In this document: positions 1 through 7,523 of the stretch, in pieces
Numbering within the stretch: the first letter of the stretch is position 1
How the letters are laid out: the number at the start of each line of letters is the position of its first letter
NCBI RefSeq assembly: GCF_027489515.1
Contig: NZ_JAIXZS010000012.1
Location: 1-36,279, forward strand
Direction of reading: 5' to 3'
DNA: 36,279 nt
Source of the DNA: Novosphingobium sp.
Lineage (GTDB): Bacteria > Pseudomonadota > Alphaproteobacteria > Sphingomonadales > Sphingomonadaceae
Notes under the pieces: generated by a model
Databases searched by the model: none
What the model was told of the DNA's origin: nothing
The model's input: only the letters and a program-made list of their open reading frames with translations
Program-made: the position numbers and the translations under genes

Positions 1-128
1 CAGGTCTCGGTCTTGACGACCTTCCCGTTGTTGCTCTCGACGATTTCGGTGGCGGTGGCGGCAAGCGCGTCAACCTGAGCCTGGCTCAGATCCTGACGCG
101 CAAGGAAGACATGCTCGTACAGAGGCAT
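1..128 (-). CDS. rpsF: 30S ribosomal protein bS6, N-terminal part (cut by window edge)
   Basis: The minus strand from an ATG at 128 reads [20 protein letters not shown] and onward for 42 codons until the window ends. This is the typical N terminus of bacterial ribosomal protein bS6, which binds 16S rRNA together with bS18 in the small-subunit platform. A purine-rich AAGGA lies about 10 bases before the ATG and supports the start. The rest of the gene, and probably rpsR and rplI, would lie beyond the left edge. The 161 bases between this start and the PilZ gene must hold its promoter. Confidence 0.9.
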   Translation of the reverse strand, partial: MPLYEHVFLARQDLSQAQVDALAATATEIVESNNGKVVKTET

Positions 129-289
129 GGGCCTTGCGTCCTTCATCAATCTAACCGATCGCTGGCTGATCCGCGGTATTGCGGGGCCCCTCCGGCTTTC
201 TTCGACTTCCGCGCAATGGCCTTGGCCCGTTTCGCGGAAGCGCTGGCCCTTAGCGGGAATCAGCGAAGATGCAAGGTGTAATCGGAATT

Positions 290-694
290 TCAGGCCGCAT
301 GGCGCGTGGGCGGCACCGGGGGGCTTGCAAGCGGTGCGGCATCGCTCACGGGGCGACCCATCTCGAGCCGCTGGAGATGGCCGATGGCGAAATCGGCGAC
401 GAGATTGGCGAACACGGTCTCGTGCAGGGGCAATTCGAATTCGACGCCCGAGGTCCTGTCCTTCGACCACACAACGAACGCGAGCTTGGGTGAAAGCTCC
501 GGCAAGAACAGGATGACTGTATCGCCGATGCGCTGACGAGGAATGCCTTCGATCCGTGCGCCGTGCGTGGTCATGTCCTTAAGCATGACCGTTGACCGGG
601 TAACGCCGTGCTTGCAGCGCACCGGAAGCTCGAAACCCACGCGGCGCGCCCGCCGGTGGTTGATGTTCTCCACGCCCTCGAACTCGTCCGTCAT
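290..694 (-). CDS. PilZ-domain protein
   Basis: Predicted 134-residue soluble protein. The segment starting at [15 protein letters not shown], followed by a short beta-rich stretch with [11 protein letters not shown], is the PilZ signature (RxxxR then D/NxSxxG-like). PilZ domains usually bind cyclic di-GMP and alter motility, envelope or polysaccharide functions. Here the second motif is DMTTHGARI, with T in place of the usual S, so ligand binding is likely but not certain. The start at 694 is chosen because AGGAG sits six bases upstream. An in-frame upstream ATG at 715 lacks such a site. It stands alone on the minus strand between rpsF and a divergent adenylyl cyclase. Confidence 0.75.
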   Translation of the reverse strand: MTDEFEGVENINHRRARRVGFELPVRCKHGVTRSTVMLKDMTTHGARIEGIPRQRIGDTVILFLPELSPKLAFVVWSKDRTSGVEFELPLHETVFANLVADFAIGHLQRLEMGRPVSDAAPLASPPVPPTRHAA

Positions 695-886
695 GGCCTG
701 CTCCTGCCGCTGCATTTACCACATGCATTGAGAACGGCGGGAGACGCTCAAGCTTCAGGCCCTACGGATTAATGCTAGGCGGCCCGGCCCCATCCGCAGC
801 GCGGCGTTGTCTTTCCGGCAAGCTTTGGCGCCTATGATAGCGGAGGAACGGTCCGGCGTCCGGCCGGCACCGCAGGGGAGGCAGCA

Positions 887-2194
887 GTGGCCGATGAAAG
901 CAGAAGCGCCATCGCGATGAGCCGTCCGGGGCTGTTCAGCCGTTTTGCCGACGACGAGACCGAGCGGCGCTATTCCGAGCGCGCGCGGACGCTGCGGCTT
1001 CCTTTCGTGCGGGTCTACGGCGTGATCTTCATGGTCGTGGCACTTTCCTATTCGATCATCAATCCGATGTTTCTGGCGCCGACCGACAACGCGCAGCTGG
1101 CGATCCTGCTCGGCCTCGCGCTGCTCGTCTGCGGCACCTATATCGGCGTGACCTTCTGGGAGGGCTACATCCAGTACCCCCTCATCGACTTCATCGCCCT
1201 GCTCACCCTTTCGCTGCTGGTCGGCAAGATCAACGTCGTATTGTTCGAGCACCTCTCCAGCCTTGATGCGACTTTGCACGCAGTCGGGGTGGTCAACCGG
1301 CTGATCATTACGGCCTTCGCCGCCGTCACGCTGGCCGGTCGGCCACGGGCGTTCCTCGGATGGGTGGTGCTCGATGCGCTGGTCTGGTTCGCACAAATCA
1401 CCAGCGGGCAGCCGCAGCTCTCGGCGGTGGTCTATGCCGTGGTCAGCTATGCGAGCGGCGCGGTGGTGATGACCGCGATCAACCTCGCTGTCGGCCGCAC
1501 CAGCCGTGCCGCGTTCCAGCTGGCGGATTCGCTCGATGCCGAGCGCGCGCGCAATGAGGAACTGGTGCTCAACATGCTGCCCCCGGCCGCGGTGAACCGC
1601 ATCCGCAGTGGTCTTCTGGTGGCCGATTCCTACGCCGATGCCAGCGTGATCTTCATCGACATGGTAGGCTTCTCCACCCTGGCAAAGCGCGTTTCGCCCG
1701 GCCATCTGGTTGAACTGCTCAATGCCTTCTTCAACCATGCCGATGCCTGCGCGCGCCAGTTCGGGGTGGAGAAGGTCAAGACCGTGGGCGATGCCTACCT
1801 CGCCATTGCGGGGGGCAACGTGCCTTCGGGCAACAGCGCGGATGCCGCGATCGCCTTTGCCCGCGCGGTGATCGCGGGCGTGCCGGACATGGGCAAGGGG
1901 GCAGGCGTGGAGGTTGCCTTGCGCGCCGGTATCCACAGCGGCCCGGTGGTGGGCGGCGTGATCGGCGAGACGCGCATGGCCTATGATTACTGGGGCGACA
2001 CGGTGAACATCGCCGCCCGGCTTGATGGCACGGCCCCTGTCAACGGCATCGCCGTTTCCGAGATCACATGGCTGCGTGCGCGCGACCGCGAAGGTTTCGG
2101 CGCACCGGTGACCATCGCGCTCAAGGGCGTCGGCGACGTGCTGGTCTACCATGCCCAGCCGCTTGCGAGCGGCGAGGTCGATCGGGCCGCCTAG
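887..2194 (+). CDS. membrane-anchored class III adenylyl cyclase
   Basis: The 435-residue protein starts at GTG 887, preceded by GGGGAG at a good distance. Residues about 40-205 form roughly six hydrophobic membrane segments. A short linker follows (ADSLDAERARNEELVLNMLPP), typical of cyclases that carry a membrane sensor. The class III cyclase domain spans about 248-425. Metal-binding aspartates are D258 (FIDMVGFS) and D302 (KTVGDAY). Lys298 and Asp367 are the residues that select adenine over guanine. N374 and R378 in GDTVNIAARL are the transition-state residues. It should therefore make cAMP at the inner membrane face. What the membrane domain senses is unknown. Confidence 0.88.
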   Translation: MADESRSAIAMSRPGLFSRFADDETERRYSERARTLRLPFVRVYGVIFMVVALSYSIINPMFLAPTDNAQLAILLGLALLVCGTYIGVTFWEGYIQYPLIDFIALLTLSLLVGKINVVLFEHLSSLDATLHAVGVVNRLIITAFAAVTLAGRPRAFLGWVVLDALVWFAQITSGQPQLSAVVYAVVSYASGAVVMTAINLAVGRTSRAAFQLADSLDAERARNEELVLNMLPPAAVNRIRSGLLVADSYADASVIFIDMVGFSTLAKRVSPGHLVELLNAFFNHADACARQFGVEKVKTVGDAYLAIAGGNVPSGNSADAAIAFARAVIAGVPDMGKGAGVEVALRAGIHSGPVVGGVIGETRMAYDYWGDTVNIAARLDGTAPVNGIAVSEITWLRARDREGFGAPVTIALKGVGDVLVYHAQPLASGEVDRAA

Positions 2195-2212
2195 GGCCAC
2201 TTCAGGGTCGCC

Positions 2213-3160
2213 TCAGGGCCGATACCGCATCGCGACATCGCAGCGGGCATAGCGCGTGCCGTAGTCCGCCATGATCCCGGCATCGTGGCAAAAGCCCAGC
2301 TTCTCGTAGAGGTGGATCGCCGCCGCACAGGCCTTGTTGGTCAGCAGATAGAGCGGATCGGCGCCGAGCCGCTGCGCCCGCGCGATTGTCGCGGCGAGGA
2401 GGAATGCACCTGCGCCAAGTCCGCGCGCGCTTTCGAGCACACCCATCTTGGTGAGTTCATACCCCCCGCCGCCGGTGGGCTTGAGCGCACAGGTGCCAAC
2501 AATTCCAAGGCCTTCCGCCTCGACGAACAGGATCGTGCCACCGGGTGCGATGATCTTCTCGCGCGGGTTTTCCAGCACCTCGCGGTCGACCGGTTCGAGG
2601 ACGAACATCGCCTCGATCCATTCCTTGTTGATGTCGTGGAAGGCCGGCGCAAGCGCGTCGGAGAACTCACGCAGCCGCAGCCGGGTCTTGCGCGCCGGGC
2701 GGGTGCGGGCGAGCAGGGGCTGTGCGGCGAGCGCGTCCTCGATCTGCCCGACTTCGCTGAGGAAATCGCCGGGGATGCTCTCCAGCAGCGACCGCACCGC
2801 GCTGTCCATGCGCGGCCAGACATCGGTAAGCGCAGCGGCATGCGCTTCCTCACCCGCCGGGGTGAGCGAGACGAGGCGCTGGCGCTGGTCGCGCCCCGGG
2901 ACCGTATCCACGAGGCCCAGCCGAGTCAGCTGGCCCACGCTGCGGGTCACGCCGGGCTGGCTGGTGCCGATGGCCGCGACAAGCTGGGTCACGCTCTGTG
3001 GACCCTTCGCCAGCGCGGCAAGCAGCGCCATGTGGCCCGGCTGGCAGGGCAGGCCGGCCTCGGTGATGGCCATCGCGGCTTCGGCCTGCATCCGCTCGGC
3101 GAGGCGCTTCAGGCGGCTGCCCAGAAAAACGGGTCCGGCCTCCCGCAAGATATCGGTCAT
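2213..3160 (-). CDS. MarR-GNAT fusion: winged-helix regulator with acetyltransferase domain
   Basis: 315 residues. The N-terminal about 140 form a MarR-type winged helix-turn-helix (SVTQLVAAIGTSQPGVTRSV, then LTRLGLVDTVPGRDQRQRLV as wing). Residues about 160-315 form a GNAT N-acetyltransferase fold, with the acetyl-CoA pyrophosphate loop at ARGLGAGAFLLAA and the late ALHLYEKLGF-like segment (AAAIHLYEKLGFCHDAG). Such fusions occur in alphaproteobacteria, but substrates are mostly unknown. The start at 3160 has GGGAGGGG just upstream. It lies 52 bases after cmk, and that gap holds a perfect 14-bp palindrome likely to be its own operator. The gene is probably autoregulated. Confidence 0.85.
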   Translation of the reverse strand: MTDILREAGPVFLGSRLKRLAERMQAEAAMAITEAGLPCQPGHMALLAALAKGPQSVTQLVAAIGTSQPGVTRSVGQLTRLGLVDTVPGRDQRQRLVSLTPAGEEAHAAALTDVWPRMDSAVRSLLESIPGDFLSEVGQIEDALAAQPLLARTRPARKTRLRLREFSDALAPAFHDINKEWIEAMFVLEPVDREVLENPREKIIAPGGTILFVEAEGLGIVGTCALKPTGGGGYELTKMGVLESARGLGAGAFLLAATIARAQRLGADPLYLLTNKACAAAIHLYEKLGFCHDAGIMADYGTRYARCDVAMRYRP

Positions 3161-3174
3161 GGCATCCCCTCCCT

Positions 3175-3201
3175 TATAACGCGTTATATATCACGTTATG
3201 G
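3175..3201. promoter_or_regulatory. candidate MarR operator
   Basis: TATAACGCGTTATA at 3175-3188 is a perfect palindrome. It is followed at 3188-3199 by a degenerate second copy (ATATCACGTTAT against ATAACGCGTTAT). It sits in the AT-rich gap directly upstream of the MarR-GNAT gene. Symmetric AT-rich sites overlapping the promoter are the usual binding sites of MarR dimers. Binding here is inferred from position and symmetry only. Confidence 0.6.
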
Positions 3202-3212
3202 AAAGACGCTTG

Positions 3213-3836
3213 TCAAGCCTTGAGCTGCTTCTCGACGAGGGCAATCGCCGCCGCAATGGCCGCTTCGATGGAAAGCGCGGAGGTATCGAGCAGCGCCGCA
3301 TCGTCGGCCTGGCGCAGCGGGGCGGCCGTGCGGGTGCGGTCGCGTTCGTCGCGGGCGGCAAGGTCGGCCTCGATGGCCTCGCGCGTCACATTCTCGCCTC
3401 GCTGCTGCATCTCGGCCCAGCGGCGCAGCGCGCGGGCGGTGACACTGGCGGTGACGAAGAGCTTGGCTTCGGCTTGGGGTGCGATCACCGTCGCGATATC
3501 GCGGCCATCGAGCACAGCACCGCCGGGCTGGCGGGCAAAAGCCTGCTGGCGGGCGAGCAGGGCAGCACGCACGCCGGGGTGGATCGAGACGCGGCTCGCC
3601 AGCGCGCCGGTTTCCTCGCTGCGCAGCGCCGGATCGGCAAGCAGGCTCTCGGGGAAATCGGTGGCAACCAGCGCCGCGTCCGGATCGTCGGGATTGCCGG
3701 CATTCAGGAATACCTGCCGTCCCACCGCGCGGTAGAGTAGCCCGGTATCGAGATGTGGCAGGCCGAAATGGGCGGCAAGCGCCTTGGCGATGGTGCCTTT
3801 GCCCGAGGCGGTCGGGCCGTCGATGGCGATGATCAT
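3213..3836 (-). CDS. cmk: cytidylate kinase
   Basis: 207 residues, full length for the family. It has the P-loop GPTASGKGT at residues 7-15, the LDTGLLYRAVG segment that contacts the nucleotide, LDGRDIATVI in the middle and the lid region RDERDRTR near the end. The enzyme transfers phosphate from ATP to CMP or dCMP in the cytoplasm for CDP recycling. Its ATG overlaps the stop codon of aroA (ATGA), so the two are translationally coupled. The aroA-cmk pairing is common in alphaproteobacteria. Confidence 0.96.
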   Translation of the reverse strand: MIIAIDGPTASGKGTIAKALAAHFGLPHLDTGLLYRAVGRQVFLNAGNPDDPDAALVATDFPESLLADPALRSEETGALASRVSIHPGVRAALLARQQAFARQPGGAVLDGRDIATVIAPQAEAKLFVTASVTARALRRWAEMQQRGENVTREAIEADLAARDERDRTRTAAPLRQADDAALLDTSALSIEAAIAAAIALVEKQLKA

Positions 3837-5185
3837 GCCGCGCTGCTGGCCTGATCGAGCAGGGCTTCAAATACGGGGAAGCTCGTCGCGATGGGGCGCG
3901 TGTCGTCCACTTCCACCCCAGAACGGCTGGCAAGCCCCGCCACGGCCATCGACATGGCAATGCGGTGGTCGAGGTGCGTTGCGACCGCAGCGCCTTCAGG
4001 CGTGCCTTGCAGGGGCTCTCCGGCGGTGCCGTCGATGATGAGGCCGTCCTCGGTTTCGCTCACAGTCGCTCCCGCCAGTTCGAGCGCCGCACGCATGACC
4101 GCGATACGGTCGCTTTCCTTGACGCGCAGTTCCTCAAGGCCGGTCGTCACCGTGCGGCCCGCTGCGAGCGCTGCGGCGACGAACAGCACCGGGAACTCGT
4201 CGACCATGCTCGGCACCACGGCCGGATCGACTTCGATGCCCGTGAGCGCCGAATGCCGCACGCGCAGGTCCGCCACCGGCTCGCCGCCGACCTCGCGGCG
4301 GTCCACTTCCTCGATCTGACCGCCCATGGCACGCAGCACATCAAGCAGCGCAGCGCGGGTGGAATTGAGGCCGACGTTCTCGATGACGAGATCGGAGCCC
4401 GGCACCAGCAGCGCCGCGACCACGAAGAACGCCGCCGAGGAGGGATCGCCGGGGACCTCGATCGTCTGGGGCCTCAGTTCCGCTTCGCCGGAAAGGTGGA
4501 TCGGGCGCGTGCCGTCTGCGGCGACCTCGACACGCAGGTCCGCGCCGAAGCCCTTCAGCATCCGCTCCGAATGGTCGCGCGTGGGGACGGGTTCGATCAC
4601 CGTGGTGGTGCCCGGCGTGTTGAGGCCGGCGAGGAGCACCGCGCTCTTCACTTGCGCCGAGGCGACCGGCAGGCGGTAGCTGATCGGCACCGCGGGTGAA
4701 ATGCCGCGCAGCGTCAGCGGGAGGCGGCCTCCGGGCGCTGCGGTGAAATCGGCGCCCATCTGCGAAAGGGGCTCGATCACCCGGCCCATCGGGCGCTTTG
4801 AAAGGCTGGCATCGCCGATGAAGGTGGCGGTGATCGGATGGCTGGCAACAAGGCCCATCAGCAGCCGCGTCGAGGTGCCGGAATTGCCCATGTCGAGCGC
4901 CTGCTTCGGTTGCAGAAGGCCGCCGACGCCCACGCCGTCGATGACCCATTCCCCACCACCGAGCCGTTCGATGCTGGCGCCCATCGCGCGCATCGCCGCG
5001 GCAGTGGACATCACGTCCTCGCCCTCGAGCAGCCCGGTCACCCGCGTACGGCCGACCGCCAGCGCGCCGAGCATGATCGAGCGGTGGCTGATCGATTTGT
5101 CGCCGGGAACCCGGATCCGCCCGGTGAGCGGCCCGGCGGCGATGAAGCGGCGGGGGCGCGGGGCGGAGGTTTCGGCTGAATGCAC
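3833..5185 (-). CDS. aroA: 3-phosphoshikimate 1-carboxyvinyltransferase (EPSP synthase)
   Basis: 450 residues from a GTG at 5185. It catalyses the shikimate-pathway step joining PEP to shikimate-3-phosphate. The substrate-binding start GPLTGRIRVPGDKSISHR (K30, S31, R35) and the SKRPMGRVIEPL segment place it in the class II (CP4-like) branch. In the conserved GNSGTSTR loop the third residue is Gly103. The glyphosate-tolerant CP4 enzyme has Ala at this position, so this enzyme would be expected to be herbicide-sensitive. The frame stays open to a TTG at 5305, but the extra 40 residues are Pro/Arg-rich and precede the family's normal start, so I prefer GTG 5185. It is coupled to cmk by a 4-base overlap. 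Confidence 0.93.
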   Translation of the reverse strand: MHSAETSAPRPRRFIAAGPLTGRIRVPGDKSISHRSIMLGALAVGRTRVTGLLEGEDVMSTAAAMRAMGASIERLGGGEWVIDGVGVGGLLQPKQALDMGNSGTSTRLLMGLVASHPITATFIGDASLSKRPMGRVIEPLSQMGADFTAAPGGRLPLTLRGISPAVPISYRLPVASAQVKSAVLLAGLNTPGTTTVIEPVPTRDHSERMLKGFGADLRVEVAADGTRPIHLSGEAELRPQTIEVPGDPSSAAFFVVAALLVPGSDLVIENVGLNSTRAALLDVLRAMGGQIEEVDRREVGGEPVADLRVRHSALTGIEVDPAVVPSMVDEFPVLFVAAALAAGRTVTTGLEELRVKESDRIAVMRAALELAGATVSETEDGLIIDGTAGEPLQGTPEGAAVATHLDHRIAMSMAVAGLASRSGVEVDDTRPIATSFPVFEALLDQASSAA

Positions 5186-5358
5186 GGGTGCGGGTCTTTC
5201 CGGGGTCTGGGAGGGCTGGAACGGCCGCGCTTTTGACAGCGCCCCGCGCCTATGGCAAGGCGCGCGCCGCGCTTGATTCCCGGCCAGTGGGGCCCCATCA
5301 AGCAAAATGCATTGATGCTCCCGCCATCTGTCGCGGGCGCAAGTTTTAAGGATTTCGC

Positions 5359-5676
5359 ATGGTCAAGCCTGAATGGGGCGCAAAGCACGGCTGCCCGAAG
5401 TGCGGCACTCGCTTCTATGACATGGGCAGGGATGACCCCGTCACCTGCGTCGAATGCAAGTATAGCTGGACGCCGGAGCCCGTGCTCAAGTCCAAGCAGC
5501 CGATCCCCTATGAGGAGATCCAGAAGGAGAAGGTCGATGTCGCGCCCGACGTCGATCTGGCTGACGAAGATCTCGACATCGACGAGGATGCCGATTCGCC
5601 CGACAACGACGTCGATCTGGGCGGCGATGATGATCTTGGCGTTCCTGGCCACGACGGCGAGGACGAGGAAGTCTGA
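5359..5676 (+). CDS. FYDLN-acid family protein (TIGR02300 type)
   Basis: 105 residues. The N terminus carries a zinc-ribbon-like pair of CxxC knuckles (CPKC at 12-15 and CVEC at 30-33) around the FYDMGRDDP signature. The second half is an extremely acidic, low-complexity tail of Asp and Glu. This architecture is the TIGR02300/FYDLN-acid family found in alphaproteobacteria. Its function is not known. It is transcribed divergently from aroA and sits upstream of tRNA-Ala. Confidence 0.88.
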   Translation: MVKPEWGAKHGCPKCGTRFYDMGRDDPVTCVECKYSWTPEPVLKSKQPIPYEEIQKEKVDVAPDVDLADEDLDIDEDADSPDNDVDLGGDDDLGVPGHDGEDEEV

Positions 5677-5754
5677 TTTTTCCGCTTGCCGGAGCGCGGG
5701 CGGCAAAGGGCCGCTTGCGCTCCGGCGGCGATTGCGCGCTGGTGCAAAAATGTG

Positions 5755-5783
5755 TTGCCAGCGCCCCGGGCCTCGCATAAAGG
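5755..5783 (+). promoter_or_regulatory. candidate sigma70 promoter for tRNA-Ala
   Basis: TTGCCA at 5755-5760 and TAAAGG at 5778-5783 are separated by exactly 17 bases and lie about 66 bases before the tRNA. The -35 is good and the -10 is weak. It is offered because the gap has no gene and the tRNA needs a promoter. Confidence 0.4.
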
Positions 5784-5848
5784 CGCGGTCCTCCGGCGGG
5801 ATGCTGCCGGTGCAGGGTGCCTCCAGCGGCACCTCTGCTAGACATTGT

Positions 5849-5924
5849 GGGGCCTTAGCTCAGCTGGGAGAGCGCCTGCATGGCATGCAGGAGGTCAGCG
5901 GTTCGATCCCGCTAGGCTCCACCA
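5849..5924 (+). tRNA. tRNA-Ala (GGC anticodon)
   Basis: A full 76-base cloverleaf. The acceptor GGGGCCT pairs with AGGCTCC with one G-U. The D-arm region is AGCTCAGCTGGGAGAGC. The anticodon stem CCTGC/GCAGG closes the loop ATGGCAT, giving anticodon GGC. The T-arm contains GGTTCGATCC and the CCA end is encoded. It reads GCC/GCU alanine codons. It is not associated with any mobile element in this window. Confidence 0.96.
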
Positions 5925-6144
5925 TTTCTCTCTTGCCATCGTTGAGTGGATGCCTGCGCGGCCGCGGCGCCGCTTGCGGAAAATCGCTGCCATTGACGCA
6001 CATCACACCCCTGCCTAGGCATGCGCGCTATCGGGTTCACCGGCGATACACGCATCGCCGCATAACAAAGGCCATGCAGCGGCAGGCATCGCTCCGGGCA
6101 GACCGGACCAGTGCAAGCTGCGCACATCAGGGGTGCCATTGGTG

Positions 6145-6747
6145 ATGAACACGTCTCGTCCGTCTTTCCGCCGCTTCCTCAGCGCTGCCGTCGGCACCGC
6201 TGCCGGCACGTGCCTCGTCGCGACGAGTGCCAGCGCGCAGTTCGGCGGCTTCAGTTTTCCCTCGCTGCCCAGCGCGCCGTCGAGTTCGTCGAAGAGCTCG
6301 GACGGCTGCCCCAAGGGCAAGAGCAAGAGCGAGGGCTCGGCGATGCTCGGCGGGCTGATCGGCCAGGGCATTGGCCGTGCGGCCGGTTCCGCCGGGGTCT
6401 CGAGCTACTTCCCGATTTCCGAAGTGGCGGGCACGCTCACCAATGCCATCGCCTGCAAGCTCGATCCGGCCGAGCAGAAGCAGGCCGCGAACGCCACGAT
6501 CGAGGCAACCCGCGGTGAGGCTGGGGATGCCGAGCCACCGCCGGTCGGCGCCTCATCAGCATGGACTTCGGAAACGCGCGAGAACGTGTCCGGCACGTCC
6601 ACCGTGGTCGCGCGCAACGACAACGATCAGGGCGGCATGCAGTGCATCACCGTCAGCGACGTGATCATCGTCAACGGCGAGGAGACCACTGCCAACAAGC
6701 GCATGTGCCGCAAACCCGGCCAGGCGCGCTATGCGCTGATGGCCTGA
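6145..6747 (+). CDS. secreted surface-antigen-like protein
   Basis: About 200 residues with a signal peptide at the N terminus (basic start, hydrophobic core around LSAAVGTAAGTCLVATSASAQ, cleavage after ASA or SAQ). A Ser/Lys-rich linker and a Gly-rich stretch (SAMLGGLIGQGIGRAAGSAG) follow. The C-terminal half (TRENVSGTSTVVAR, then QCITVSDVIIVNGEETTANK and RMCRKPGQARY) resembles the end of the 17-kDa surface antigen family of alphaproteobacteria. It is predicted to be periplasmic or outer-membrane-associated. The ATG at 6145 is chosen, and an in-frame GTG at 6133 is also possible. Its stop overlaps the next start (TGATG), implying coupling with the ClpP-like protein. Confidence 0.6.
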   Translation: MNTSRPSFRRFLSAAVGTAAGTCLVATSASAQFGGFSFPSLPSAPSSSSKSSDGCPKGKSKSEGSAMLGGLIGQGIGRAAGSAGVSSYFPISEVAGTLTNAIACKLDPAEQKQAANATIEATRGEAGDAEPPPVGASSAWTSETRENVSGTSTVVARNDNDQGGMQCITVSDVIIVNGEETTANKRMCRKPGQARYALMA

Positions 6748-7463
6748 TGCGAGCGCTGCGCAGCCTTGCCCTCGGCTTTGCCGGGATCGCGCTGGTTGCG
6801 GCAAAGCCCGCGGCCATCGTGATGGACAAGGACAATCCTTCCTGCCCTGCCGCGCCGGATTGGGGCCAGGCCAAGGCTATCACGCTTACGCCCGCGGACA
6901 TGGGCGGCAAGCACGTGCTGATCGCCGATGGCATCATCGATTCGACCTTGCCGAAGCGCCTCAAGGCTGCGCTGGACGCCGATGAGCGGATCGAGGAGGT
7001 CTGGATCAAATCGCGAGGCGGCGATGCGCGCGCGGGCAATCTCGCCGGTAAGGTGATCCGTAGCTATCCCGGCATGGTCACGCGCATTCCCAAGGGCTGG
7101 ACATGCTTTTCGGCTTGCAACTTCGTGTTCATGGGCGGCGACCGGCGCTTCGTTGATCCGGGCGGCGTGTTCATGGTCCACATGTTCACCCACACCGGCG
7201 ACCGCGACACCATCGAGATCTCGGTCGAGGAAGGCAGCGCCGAGACGACGCGCCTGATTGGCCAGATCGAGCAGGACAGCGCGCTGCTTGCCAGCGAGGA
7301 CAACGACTTCCTCATCCGGATGGGCATCAGCCGCAAGCTGCTGACCGAAGTGATGTACAAGCAGCAGGCCGTGGCCACCGCTGCCAACAAGACAACGCGC
7401 TACTGCCTGAGCCAGGACGAAGTGCGCAAATATAACGTGGTGCCCAAAGAGACGGCAGGCTAG
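6747..7463 (+). CDS. ClpP-like periplasmic protein (COG3904 type)
   Basis: 238 residues beginning with a short hydrophobic signal-like segment (LRSLALGFAGIALVAAKPAA). The core has the ClpP/crotonase-fold pattern used by COG3904 proteins: IKSRGGDARAGNLAG (oxyanion-region glycines), then TCFSACNFVFMGG, where the serine flanked by cysteines sits where the ClpP nucleophile would be, then MVHMF with the candidate catalytic histidine. It is therefore a possible periplasmic serine peptidase, although activity of this family is not well established. The ATG shares one base with the stop of the preceding surface-antigen gene, so the two are probably made together. Confidence 0.65.
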   Translation: MRALRSLALGFAGIALVAAKPAAIVMDKDNPSCPAAPDWGQAKAITLTPADMGGKHVLIADGIIDSTLPKRLKAALDADERIEEVWIKSRGGDARAGNLAGKVIRSYPGMVTRIPKGWTCFSACNFVFMGGDRRFVDPGGVFMVHMFTHTGDRDTIEISVEEGSAETTRLIGQIEQDSALLASEDNDFLIRMGISRKLLTEVMYKQQAVATAANKTTRYCLSQDEVRKYNVVPKETAG

Positions 7464-7523
7464 GGGCGTCGGCCCCGCTGCGAATCGGCAGTGGCTCCTG
7501 CTTTGCCGAAAGTTCTGATTTCC

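Noticed and set aside
755..2200. Long open frame on the minus strand opposite the adenylyl cyclase
   Set aside because: It is a mirror of a GC-rich gene: rich in H, R, D and G, no domain, and the plus strand carries complete catalytic motifs.
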